In this document: piece by piece, positions 45,717 through 58,442 of the stretch
How the letters are laid out: each line of letters begins with the position of its first letter
Position numbering within the stretch: the stretch's first letter is position 1
Source of the DNA: Utricularia gibba
Lineage: Eukaryota; Streptophyta; Magnoliopsida; Lamiales; Lentibulariaceae
Assembly (NCBI GenBank): GCA_002189035.1
Contig: CM007991.1
Location: forward strand, 744,001-808,000
DNA: 64,000 nucleotides
Reading direction: 5' to 3'
Program-made: the position numbers and the translations under genes
The notes under the pieces: generated by a model
What the model was told of the DNA's origin: nothing
Databases searched by the model: none
What the model saw: the letters and a program-made list of their open reading frames with translations, nothing else

Positions 45717-48700
45717 CTAGCCAATATCCATGAATTCCGTTCCCAGGTCTGGTGAAAATTGAAATGGCGTTGTACCAGGGAACGCCCAGAAAGAAATCTC
45801 CCCGTCCATAGTGAGAAGACTATTGTTAACGATGTCAGAAGCCCCAGCTTCAGAAATGCAGGATGGGGATTCATCAAACCAAATGCTAGGCTCAGTTGGC
45901 GCTGCTGAAGGCTGATGAAATGGTTCACTTGAAGTTGGAGAGATAACTTCGGAATGATCCTTGCTAGTTCTCCTTGACTTCAACTTACAAGGCCTTGATG
46001 AGTCGTGAACTGGAAGTTTCTGTTTCTCGGACTGTTCGCTTTGAGGTTTAGGCTCATTAATAGCGAAAATTCGAGATTCCTCGCCAAATAGACTGTATCC
46101 AACATTTGGCACAGATGCATCCCTATGAAGTGAAAACGCACAAGAGTGATTACCAACCGGAAAATAGAAGTCTTGGAAAGAGTAGAATACAAACTGATAA
46201 ACAAAAGACATAGGAAAGGAGGCCAACCTGAACTGGGAGCGGGTAGATTTTAAATGGTTCTCATTCCCAACAAGAAGAGTTGAAGGTAGATCAGAGTCTG
46301 GGCCATGAATTGAAACATTAACTGCAGAGGGAAGTGAGAGAAAATCGTCATCTTTCTCGCCTGAATTTCAAGTACAACATCCAACTGATCCTTCCGACCA
46401 ATTGTGTCATTCTGACAGACGATGGCTGATCTGTTAGCAGTTGGAGGATTGGCCTGATGAACATTCAGCGCAGCAGCTACCAACTTCCCACATTGTCGCA
46501 AATTGGTAAATTCCAATCTTACGGGAAACTTTTTCCCATCAGATTGTCCCTTGTTCGCATGGGGCACCTTCGTCCAGCAGCTTTCTGGCTGCAGAGGGGC
46601 TCTCCGAGCAGCAGATAGCACTGCAAGGAAATGAGTCTGGAGTAGAGGTTCCGAATCCGACATTCCAGAAGCAATCCCAAGCAACACCCGTAAATCATCC
46701 TAATGAAAAAAACAGGAATCAGTTAGTAGATGGGACTTCCAACGGTAGAATCCACTTGGAGAGACAATTAGCAATTTACGCTCAGAGCAATCAAGGCATT
46801 TATCAAGCTGACCATCAAAAGCAGAGGCAACTTTCAAAAATAAATTATCTGCTCTTATTCAATATGAGAGATCCAGATCAAAGCCCTAACGACGTACTTT
46901 TATGGCCTTCAGAAAAATCAGTAGAAAGAACAACAGAAAAACATCCATTGAAATGCAATGCACCTTGTTTCTAGCAATACAAAAAGCTAATAGATCAATT
47001 CACATGTAACTAATATTCCGGTAAGAATAAACGAGCAATAGAACAAAAGGCAGACACGAAATTCTACCCTTGAATTCTTTCAAAAGACGTAATGTTACAC
47101 CTAAAAATCTCACGAAAACTAACAGATTATGTTAAACAGAGGGCTTATTTTAAATTGCATTCCGTCTGATTAACAGTGCGCATAGCAATCTTAATGATAA
47201 GCTTCTATCAACCGAACATACCTCCTTAACTTTAAGCATGGTCTTTCCAGAACCAGCAACATTTTTTTCATGAGTAGCATCACCACTTGACAAAATATAT
47301 CTTTGGGTTAGATCCCTGAATCTCTCAGAACATTGAACAGGATGATGGAATCTGCCACGATAAGAACCACCAGCAGCCCACCCATACAGGACATCACTAG
47401 CCAAGCTCCAATTCGGACCATACTCATGGACAATAGCACATAATATGGCATCTTCTGTTGGAGACCAGATATCATAGGAGAAATCCATGCAGTAGAAAGG
47501 CCCCTTCTTTCTCAGTTTCTCCATCTTAATTGTGAACAATATTTTTGGTGGCACCATGGAAATGGACAGTTTTCCTTGAGTTTTATTCCGATTAAGATAC
47601 TTATAGCCAAGATCATCAATCCCATCATCACAAAGCTTCAAATTATCCTCATGGTTCCTGCTATATTGCTTAGCGTGCATTGCCATCTGCCCTAGACCAG
47701 AAGTTCTCACCCTTTTCAGCTTTCGGGAGCTCCCATGCTCATCATCATCTGAAGTAGGACGCTTTTTCTCCTGTGCAGAGCATGGAGATAAAGTACTAGA
47801 GGAAGTCATAATTTCATCATAGATAATGTCATCATCCATCCACATTGGTTCGGCATATTCATCTTCCCTTGTATATGTGGATTTAGAAACAAAATTTCCT
47901 TTCTTTAACGATTTGAACTTGGTCTTTTTGCCTTTCTTCTTAGACTTAGGCTTTGGAATCACGTCCACATCATTCCTGCAATATATTTTTTTATTGAAAA
48001 ATTGTAAGCCTGTAACTTTAGCATGGCAGTAGGAAAACCATAATTAAACACATCCAAACAAAAGCATAACCTACTTCAATAAAACATGTGGCAACAGGTT
48101 CACAAACCACGACCAATTTTAAATGATAAATACACAGCTATCTATTAATAAGGTCAGAATTTCAAATCATACATTTCAGCGAGGAACTTCACTTTGACAT
48201 AATGTTACAGAAAAATCCACACAATTACTGACGAGACATAGAGATAAACTCCAGAAAAACAAGCATATCATGGTGAATAATTGGAAAACTTCACAGGAGT
48301 ATTGACTTTGTACAAAAATTACCAGGGAGAATCCAGATTCGCAGATTCTAATGCCTCCTTTTCACGAGCTTCACGCTCCAAATCCTCTTTCATCTATCAA
48401 ACAAGAAATTATATGTCAAGAACAGTGTTCCACCAGCAAACAAATGTACCAATTGTATTGACGGAAACAATATTACATATTATGAAGAATGAGATGATAA
48501 TTTTTACCTGATGTTGGGTCAGTAGGTCAACTTGTTGCTTGTAAACTTCAGTTGCAAAATCAGCATCCCAACCTGAAAAATAAGATAAAAAACACAAACT
48601 CGACATATCATTAACAATAAGTGCTTGTTTACCCATGAAGTGCGAAGTTCTTGAAAGTATTAAAAGGTAACGAAACAGATTAAGTGGATATCAGACGCAT

Positions 48701-51700
48701 AAATAATCCCCATTTTGTAATGCATAGCAGGCAATCGACACACAAAAAGTTCCACGAGCATCATAATATTGAGTAGGCACATACTTTCATAAACCAGAGG
48801 TTCTTCATCTTCATCAATTTCAGCTTCCATCTCATCCTTCAATTTCTCAATTCGCTCCAGCTCCCATTCAGGTTCTGCAATAGCAGTGCTGCTTTCCACT
48901 GCTGCATTGCCTATGAGTGGATCCCATAACTCAAGAAAACGAAATGCATACTGATCAATAGGGCGAAGTTGATTTTCAAAAGACAACATTGCTTGTCCAG
49001 ATGCTGCAGCAGCTTCAGCCATTTGTTTGACATCAACTAACATATCTACATCTTCTTCAACATGGGAAACAGCATTCTCTTCCTTGATTGGATAATTTCC
49101 TGTGACCACAAGGCCTAAGTCTGACTTTGTATTCAAGGAGGAATGCTCAGCAGGAGTAGCAAGATTCATTTCCTCTTCATTCAGAAGCTCATCGTCATCT
49201 ATCTGTCCAACAGCTTCTTCAGTGAATTCTTGGTTATCCACTGCTTCCTCTTCTTCTACTTTCTTCAGTGCCATGTAGTCCGCCTCATCTTCAGCATTCT
49301 TCAGAGCTGCCTCCAAATCAACATTGGATAAAGCAATGCCATTGTAGTCATCAACCTTTTTATCACTAGGCATAGCTTTGTTAAGAGCTGTCTTGTGTCC
49401 TGAAAACAACTCCAGTGGATCCAGTTTCTTAAGGAATTCAGTGTTATAGCCTCCACCTTGTATAACTAAATCATCTAAAGCACGCTTCTGATTAGCCTTC
49501 TTGAGAATATTCTCTTCAATGGTGCTCTCACTAATCAATCTATAAATATGCACTTCCCGTGTCTGACCGATCCTATGACACCTGTCTTGTGCCTGCTGAT
49601 CCATGGCTGGGTTCCAGTCACTATCATAAAAAATTACAGTATCAGCACCAACTAGATTGATGCCAACACCACCACTACGTGTTGACAAGATAAAAAGAAA
49701 TATCTTTGGATTTGTATTGAACTGCTGCATCAAAGTTTGTCTCTCTTCAGGTGGCGTTGAACCATCCAAACGCATGTATGTGTAACCATACAAATTGATA
49801 AACGACTCTAAGACATCAAGCATCTTTGTCATTTGAGTAAAAATCAGTGCCCTATGGCCCTCAAATCTCAGACGTCTGAGTAGCACAGCAAGCTCTTGCA
49901 GTTTACCGCAGTCAAACTGAATGAGTCTCCGATCAGGAAAGTATACTTGCCGTCGCACAATAGCAGAACGAAATGGAGTAAAAAGGTTAGAGAACGACTG
50001 AAAGAAATAGTCTTTATCACATTGGCTAAAATATACAGGTGTCCCACCCTTGCTGCACCAACAGAGAGGGGGAGGTGCGCGTGCTGCAGGATTTGCAAAC
50101 ATGAAACTCTCAACCTCATCTGACATTTTTTTAAATCTCTCAACTGGTGAAAGTAAAACATCGGCAAGCTTGGATGAATAATCGTAAGACATGGAGTCCT
50201 TCTGAAGAGAGATATCATGAATAGGATGTCTAACTTTCACAAGTTCCCGGAGGTCAGTGGCATACAAGGGTTTTTTCTTGCACCTCAAAGTGTTCCACCA
50301 TGAAATAGCAGCCATTCGCTCCTCTGCTTCCTTTAATCTCTCTTCTGATATTGCCTTTTGAATCTCTGCGAAGATATTTGTCACAGACTTCTTCCTACTC
50401 TCAACTCCAGTGCATTTCCCTTCCTTCAAAACCACGTTCACACATTCCTTCATGAAGATTGGAGAGAGAATGCCTTGGATTTCTTCTCCTTCCCATGATG
50501 CCATTGTAAAATCAAGCTGTGTGAATACTAACCCTAAGCTTCCAAGGTTAACAGTTGAAAATGGTCTTGGAGAAAGTATTGAGCAAACCAAAGAACTCAG
50601 CTGCAGGTCAATACCTTTCATATCAAATGAGCTGACAATGGGACGGCCTTCAAATAAATCAGGATGATTGCAAACCTTGCGAAGTTGCATGATAATACTG
50701 AAGATTCCAAAAAAATTAGCACTAGCTAGAGTAGCCTGAGTTTCGGCACTAGCAATGAAGTCCTCATACAGATTCCGCTGCCTTTTTGAGAGTCTGCAAT
50801 ATATGATATGTTCATGTTTCCTAGGAAGCTGCTTCTCCACATCCCTTTTCAACCGGCGAAGTATAAAAGGACGGAGAACATTATGTAGCCGATCAACAAC
50901 ATCTTTGTTCACTCTTGCCTGTCCCTCTACCATACCAGAAATAGGATTGCAGAACCATTCCTTGAATTCTTGATGAGACTGAAACACATGCGGCATTAAA
51001 AAATGCATGAGAGACCAGAGTTCCATTAGATCATTCTGCAGAGGAGTCCCAGTCAAAAGAATGCGCCGTTTAGAGTTGAAATTAAGCAGCGTTTGCCACC
51101 TCTGTGATTTCCAATTCTTTATAAGATGAGCTTCATCCAGAATCAGGTATTTCCATTTCTTCCGTTTGAAAACTTTTGCATCTTGTATAACAAGCCTATA
51201 TGTAGTTACGCAAACATGGAAAGAGTTGGGTTTTAACCATCCCTGCCTTTTTATTCGTCGTTCCTTCGCACTCCCAAAGTATGTCAATATTTTGAATGCA
51301 GGGCACCACTTAAGAAACTCAGTCTCCCAATTCAGCATAACACTGGTTGGAACAACAATCAAATGCGGACCCCATATTCCTTTTTCACAAGCCAAGTGTG
51401 CAAGCAATGATATGGTCATGATTGTCTTCCCCAATCCCATCTCATCAGCAAGGATTCCATTCAGTCTCTTCTCATACATGGTCACCAGCCAATCCAAGCC
51501 AATATGCTGATATTCACGAAGAGGATACTTTAGAAGAAAAGGAAACTTTGTTCTTACATTGGTTGTCAAGAATGTGTTTCCAGTTGGCTGTGCTGATCTG
51601 GCCGCAACTGCAGCATCAGCAATTAAGCTCCCACCTTGAGTTTCTTCTCCTGGTTTTCTAATACAAACATCATCGCCTTCTTCAGAATAACAGCATGTAT

Positions 51701-54700
51701 CCTGCTGAAATTGACTGGAATCATCATTAAGAAGCCTATCTTCGCCAATGTCCGATTCTAAGGAACTTGATGACTCCCCAGAAAAAGAAACTTCACAGCA
51801 TTCTTCCATTTCACTATCAGGACACTGAAGGGCAGAACTTGAGCATCTTGTATGAGTTACAAGATAAAACATGAAAAATCTGTGGAATACCTTCTCATAC
51901 TTTGCAAGAAGTTCTTCTAAGGGTATTTCACTATCCTTCTGCAAGAGCAGAATCTAGAAAAAAAAAAGAACTAGAAATCTTTACGAAATGAAAGCAATGC
52001 AGCATTGTAAGCAAGAACATTTACACCTCACAAAAAGCATCACAGTTCAGAACCACAATTTACCTCATCATCACAGTGATCAGCCTCATTTTTTGCTAAC
52101 TGTTCTTCCTCTAGAATAGTAGTCTCATCATCCTGAATTAACCAGGAAGTTTTGCGTTCATAAAAAACTAGCAGGGCGATGAAAAAACTCCAGTGTAGTA
52201 TAAACACTAGTAAATATTATGAATGGTGATAATTGTAGGAAGATGGTGCAGCAAAGAGCCCAAAATGCCCAAAATTTTCAATTCCATTGAAATACTTCAA
52301 CAGTGTGGTTATATCCTATGAACGTCAGACATGCCATTGACAAAAAAAAAAAAAAAATGAAGTCCTACCAAACTTTGAAAAGAAACTATCAACCATTAGA
52401 AAGCTGTATTAATCTTACCATGCCTTCGTTTTCATACCCATCAGGGAGCTCAAAATCATCGTCCCCCTGTACAAAGACAACAACTCGTTATAAGTTTCAA
52501 TTATATGTAAAAATGGAACATAGGCTGATTTATTATGCCAATAGAAAATTCTAGTGCAGATTCGAAACTCCAGGGTTTTTAAATAAGTAAACACATTGAT
52601 TGCATTTCTCAGTGATGCACTTTCTTACTTGCTCATCATTGTACTCGTGAAGAAGGTGGTTCTCAAACTCAACAAGTTTTGTTGTCGGAGGTGATGATTT
52701 TTTATCATCTGCATCTGAATAATGATTTGTGGAAAGAAAGCCATTGCTTTTGATCTGCACAAATCGGGAATGGGCTTAAGTTGAGAATTAGAATCCCTTT
52801 CATAATTGGCAACAATACACAAGCACATACAACTTACAGCACGGCGACCAAGATCCACAGATTGACTGCCATTCTCGGACACAATTTGCTGTCTTGTATC
52901 AATATGCTCTCCTAAATAGATTAAAAAGGCCATGACTATGAAATTAATTGGTCACCAGTTACAGGACAGTGCAAAGAAATTACCTTCACATTTATCCACA
53001 ATATCTTCTGCAGCATTATCAATCTCTTCCTTCTTTATGCTAACTGTGCACAACAATCAACCAGAAGTTCAACGATCTACTAATAACATTTGCGGTACTT
53101 CTAAGAATATACAATCTATTTCCCAAATCACTCTGAATGCCTGGATCGCTCTTTTGTGGTGATAACAGTGTATATACTCACAACTCTAGCAGGCCTAATA
53201 CTTATTGCTTAATAGTAATCACATTCAAGAACAATATGATGATCATGTTTTTCCAGAATTTGTATCATAACTAGTTGAAACCATGTCGACTGAAAAAAGA
53301 GTACTCTTTCTCCAGGAATCATTGCATGTAGTAAATAAACCAAATTAAAATGTTCAGATTTAATTATTCTATCTGTCTTTTATATGGCTGCCTTTATTGA
53401 AGCTAATGTGGGTCAAAAATTCCCTAAACTTGATAAAGATAAAAGGATGCATGACATACTACCTTCTGTAGAATATCTTTTAAGTAAATCCTCGAGAGGC
53501 AAATCAACTTCTCTCTGCAATGCAGCCAATTCTTCATCTCTCTCTTCTTTGGTAATCAAAGCCTCATCTTCCTCGAGTGTACGCTCATCATCTTCCTAAT
53601 GCCACGAGAAGAAAAATTCCATGGGTAACCATAAATCCCATAAGAGAAATAATTCTACACATCACATGCATGATTAAGGCATGGTTCTGCGACATATAAA
53701 AAGCCCTCTAGAAACAAAAAGACTCATGTGGCATCATCCAATATAAATTATAAATATGCAGACCCGTGCTGTCAGAATTGCTTCGCAAAAATAATCCTGT
53801 GGAATCGAGAACCACATAAAACTGGCCAATTATGCTAAATATCGAAAATATGAGCACCATAAAAATGGTCTATATACCTGGTTCCACAAACAGCGTTTGA
53901 ACAAAAAAAAAATCATTAAAACGCCAAACTTGTGCACAAGCATCTATTAATAGATCAAGAGACATAGCATTCATGTGCAACTGTTCATATTGTAAGAGAA
54001 CTACAAACAAAACACTGATATGCCTATACATATTAAAAGTTGAAAGCCATGACCCACAGTTTCATCACTTGACCCCATAAAATAGTCTTCATCTGCAGCA
54101 TGACCATTTGACAAGGATCCTGGAACCATCAGTTTCATGTTAAATTGTAATAATAATAGTAATAATAACCAAAATAAAATTGCTTTGGCTGGGTACCTGT
54201 GTTTAAGTTAGACGTTTTTTGTTCATTTTCATCACATTTCTTAGAGTCCATAGTGTCCTCACGAGTAATTTGCAGGGATGACGAGTGGTATGCAGGAATC
54301 TCTGGATGAACAAGGTTCTCTGCAAGCATTGATGAGTACCTAAATGTAGGAAGGGAGATGAGCAAGATATGTTGATTAAAAGGGATATAAAACTGGGATG
54401 AAATAAAAATGGTATAGCATGAATCTCCAGTTACACAATAAGATGATATCTACACAAGATACGTACTGCATTATACTTGCTTTCTACCTTTCTGTTTGCC
54501 CTAGAAGGAACTCAAGCTGCTTGTCAAGTGCTTTCTTCTTATTTTCATCCAATTCCAACTGATGCTTGTACATAACCTACATTATAAAATTATGAACTTC
54601 ACAAATACAACGTGGTCAAAGACTTAAATACCTAAAAATGCATTTTATGCACTAAAAAATACCAGCTTCTCTATTTTACTCCAGAATTTTTTTATATCCT

Positions 54701-55607
54701 TCGAAATATTCAATGCAATTTTTCTTAACCTTTGCTCCTCTTCCTGATGAAATACATAACTCAGAATCAGCACAATATATAGAAAAAAAATTAAAATGCA
54801 GCCCAAATGAATCTGGAACACTCTGAAATTGAATGTACAGAAAATGCTTAGACAGTACAACTACTGCAAAATATACCTTTACCCTCTTCTCTCCCCTTGT
54901 AGCAAGGTCAAGCATGCCTTTGCTAGCTCTTGTGGCAACTTTCTTTGCCTGAACCAGTTTCCATCTCCTCTCCGACTGGAAGTCCTGAATCAATTCATTA
55001 AATAACGTCAGTAGCCTAGAACATTAAGGCTGAAAAAATCTAAGGATATGAAGCAGCATGCTTGTACCTTTGACAACCAGACCATCTCTTCTAAAACATG
55101 ATCCCAATGGTTTTTCGGGCGCCTAGGCTCTTTTGGGGATTCAAGGGCCTACACTTTATAATAAAATTTAAAAAAATTTCTGTATATGGGAAGATAATGC
55201 AGTTCTACACGTACAAACTCATTTCTTCAGCAACATCATAGCATCTATTAGCAATCGTAAGAAAAACAAGTGAACATGCCATTTGTATCAATACACAGAA
55301 TACCAGCATTATGACAATCATAGAAGGAAATGTTTTAACTTCCACCTTGAACTCATGCACCTGAATCAGATATTACAAAATGCAGGAAATAGTAACTGTA
55401 AAATCCACATATTTATAGCATGTCCATAATACACCAAGGCCAACCAAATGACTAATAAATTTCAGAACAATGGTTTCAACCATATATCACCAGCTACCAC
55501 AAAATAAAAAAAAAAATCCAAAAAAAAGTAAAAATTGGCATCATCACCTTCTGCCGCCTGGCCCTTGATTCATGGTCAAGACTGGATCTTGGACCCTTTG
55601 AGGCCAT
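45717..55607 (-). CDS. PIE1: PIE1, Swi2/Snf2 ATPase of the SWR1 chromatin-remodelling complex, one apparent frameshift
   Basis: Catalytic subunit of plant SWR1, which deposits histone H2A.Z; in Arabidopsis it represses flowering through FLC. Twenty coding exons: 55548-55607, 55068-55148, 54877-54984, 54663-54743, 54488-54576, 54197-54339, 54058-54119, 53463-53595, 52984-53043, 52838-52911, 52629-52754, 52419-52466, 52064-52132, 51891-51953, 48785-51824, 48508-48572, 48323-48393, 47222-47975, 46228-46699, 45717-46122; about 2001 residues with one base restored. Domains in order: HSA (PKEPRRPKNHWDHVLEEMVW), SNF2 ATPase (ILADEMGLGKT, LILDEAHLIKNW), Ino80/SWR1-type insertion, helicase C (STRSGGVGINLVGADT), then SANT/Myb (DAILCAIVHEYGPNWSLASD). 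In exon 19, VVLEIQ and GEKDDDFLSLPSA lie in different frames; one more A at 46364-46365 joins them. A 1.26-kb leader intron spans 55641-56900. Confidence 0.95.
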
Positions 55608-57115
55608 GCTTATTTTCCACTTCCTACCACATGATCAATACTGAAGAGGCAAAGGGCACCCGAATGAAGCAATATGGTAAAGCAGAAACACACTATAGAT
55701 TCAGGTAATTTATACCCTGAATGAGCATAATAAGGATGACACTTATACTCAAAGATTATGATCGGAGACATAAAGAAAACGGATAACAGGGGATAGCAAA
55801 CACAAATTTCTAAATCAAATCTGGAATACCCTGCAAATGATTGATGCTTATTCCAAAACTTCACAAAAAAAAATCAGCAATAGAAAATGCAAAACGAAAC
55901 AAATAGCTAAATCTAACTTAATATCTCACTATACTTTAACCATCTCTGCACTTAATGAAAAAATGTACCACAGAACCCTAAACTTCTTGTTATCCCTTTA
56001 ACGCCTGAAAATAGTCAGACTACTGTGTTGCACAGCCTTATTTCTGTGGAAATTCTTACACCACAATTTTTCTAACTCGAAATGACCCAACTTGGGGAAC
56101 TACCAGAGTAATAGTAAAGCACATTAAGAATCCTGGACAAGGTCTGAAGGTGGAAGACTCAGACGACAGGCCCCAGTAACAGGGCAGCAAGGGAAATGAT
56201 AAACTACATTTACAGGAGAGAGGATGGTGCTTTTCAGGTCTGTCCCACTGAAATAATGGAGTCAAAAAGGAAGTAATCCGACAAAAAAAAAAAAAGATGA
56301 GCCAGATAGTATCAGTTATGTGCTCAAGTAATTCTCCAGTTATGTCAACCCAGAAAAGCCTTTGTAAGGTTAAGAAGAGGCCTAGTGAACCTTGAGAGCT
56401 TACTATGAACATGGTGAGCCAAACACGGAACATGCTGGATTTAAAAGCCCTAGAGCAGAGTATTGTTATCTTATATAGACGAGATGAAAATGTGAAACTA
56501 TTATATGACTCAACAGTCAGTTAAGTTTGATCCCAAGGCCCACCATGACTCACAAGTAATTATTCAATGCGCCAACCCAGCAATAAAAATCAACCAAAAC
56601 CACGGGCACACGTATAAGCGTAAGTAACATTCCTATCATTCTTCCCAAGTTAAAACAAAACACACAAACTACAGGAGGTAGACCCATTGCATGGAAGCAT
56701 CATTCGCATAATACGAAACGCAGACTACACTAGCATTTTTCAGGAACATTAAACAAAATGCTCATGAAAAAAAAGTGAACACAGATCATCTGCAGAAAAA
56801 AAAAAAAAAAAAGCACCCATCCTTGAGAACAACGCCGTCTAGGGCACCTCAAAAAACCACAATTCTAAAAATATACAGCAAACTTAGAAGAGAAACATAC
56901 CTTCGCTCCAAGTCCACTAAAAGCATAAACCTTCATCCACGCGGAAACTCAAAAATCTGGTAAACCCAAAACCAACACCGCGTCGGAAGACTTAAAAGGG
57001 TTTCTTCTGCAGCACGCCAAAAAAAAAGAAAAATAGCCGGAAAAGCTTGGGGTTTTAAGGCTCGTCGGGTTTACGACGGACCGCAGATCCGGGAAATCTC
57101 CGAGCGAGAGAAGAG
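55608..57115 (-). other. PIE1 5' leader and leader intron
   Basis: The splice acceptor CCTCTTCAG at about 55641 and a GAAG|GTATGTTTC donor at 56901/56900 define a 1260-bp leader intron ahead of the PIE1 start codon. The first leader exon reaches from 56901 to about 57060, and the promoter lies around 57100-57300. Open frames inside the intron have no recognisable product. A-runs occur at 56283-56294 and 56797-56813. Confidence 0.65.
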
Positions 57116-57927
57116 GAATTACGTGACTCGGTGAAAATGAATATTTATTCCATTTTTTAGTATTTTTTTAGCGGAACTTTTCGGGAGGAAAGGGCGGCGC
57201 GGTCACTGCGGTGCGATCAAGAAGACTTTGGGGAGTTTACAGCGTGCGCCTTGGGGAGGGTCGAGATATCCCGCGAACGGACGGCTGAGATTTGTCTACC
57301 GGCGTGGTAGAGAAGATTCTAGGCGCAGGGAGGAATTGTACCGTTGAGTGGGTGGGGGCTTTTTGTAGAATTTCTGTTTTTGTTTGGGCTTAATTCGATA
57401 ATATTTTAAAATTAAAATCATATTCTAAAATGTAATATTAAAATTAATTGGAAGTTAAGCATCCACGATCTAATTTACAAGGCTTTTTTTTCAATCCATT
57501 TAAAAAAGCTCGATCATGATGATATCAAATGTACGAAGCTAGATTTATGACGACATATTTGATGGTATGATAAAAAATAAAAAATAAAAAATATTCTAAT
57601 TTTGGTGTGTATTTTTAATAAAGTATTTATATTATTGTTTATGTTAATTATATATATAAATAAGTTGATTACCCAATAAACCATGATAAAGAGTATCTTA
57701 GATATAGATTATCCATATTGCATTTTGCATCTTGTTTGCTTGTTGGGCCGCGATGAATTGGGCCAAGGCGGCCCGACCCGAAACAATTTTTGTTTATTGT
57801 CAACCTTATTTTATTAATGGCCTAAAATAGATTAGATGACATCATTCATGAAATCAATGGGTACAATCCATGACATGCTACGAGAGGCCTATTGAGCGCC
57901 GTAGATGATGGGGCTTCAAGATCACGT
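57116..57927. other. Intergenic region between PIE1 and the proline-rich gene
   Basis: PIE1 promoter (moderately GC-rich near 57180-57340) and 3' flank of the proline-rich gene. The middle, about 57400-57700, is AT-rich. No gene, RNA or mobile element recognised. Confidence 0.55.
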
Positions 57928-58313
57928 TCACTTATTCAGAACTCCCACGTAAGTGTTACTGCGGGGAGGAGGAGGAGTTGTAGGAGTCGGCGGTGGAGCT
58001 CCGGTCGCAGGAGGGGGTGGCGGCGGCGGTGGCGACGGTGGAGTCAAGGGGCAGATCCACGGTGGGACGCGGAAGTTTGGTGGTATAGGGGGAAATTTGC
58101 CGGCAGAGGCGGAAAGGGAATGCATGGGAAAGGAGGACATGGAGCTCCCGGAGTTGCAGGAGTTGCAGGAAAAGGGTTTGGTGGCATGGGACCTGGAGCG
58201 AAAGGGTCCGGCGGAAAGATATTCGGCAGGGGAAATGGGAAAGGAACAGAAAAGCCCTCAGAGCAGGCAACCCAGAGAGCCAAAAGGGCAACCGCCACCG
58301 GAATCCCTCCCAT
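57928..58313 (-). CDS. Small secreted proline-rich protein, with an apparent frameshift
   Basis: Met at 58311-58313 starts a clear signal peptide (MGGIPVAVALLALWVACSEG), and a TATAAATAG box about 45 bp upstream supports this start. The mature part is Pro/Phe-rich with scattered Cys (PFPFPLPNIFPPDPFAPGPM, CPPFPCIPFPPLPANF). At 58088-58092 a run of five bases breaks the frame: the open frame continues as SASHRG and soon stops. In the next frame a proline-rich tail continues (PPIPPNFRVPPWICPLTPP, then an eight-Pro block and TTPPPPRSNT) to a stop at 57928. One more base in the run gives a single 128-residue protein. It is probably a cell-wall or apoplastic structural protein; I do not know a named family. 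Confidence 0.6.
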
Positions 58314-58357
58314 GGATGCTGTGCTGCGCTGCATCATCACATGCCACCCTCGGCACC

Positions 58358-58366
58358 TATTTATAC
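58358..58366 (-). promoter_or_regulatory. TATA box of the proline-rich gene
   Basis: TATAAATAG on the minus strand, with transcription expected about 30 bp downstream, just ahead of the Met at 58313. Confidence 0.65.
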
Positions 58367-58442
58367 CCGCAAATTGGATCTCCAAACTGGTAGTTTCCAG
58401 TGAGTAGGGGGTTTGATACTGTGGCGTAGGTATACGCTTCAT

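Noticed and set aside
57892..58407. Gly/Arg-rich plus-strand frames opposite the proline-rich gene
   Set aside because: Antisense of proline codons gives glycine/arginine; the minus strand has a signal peptide and TATA box.
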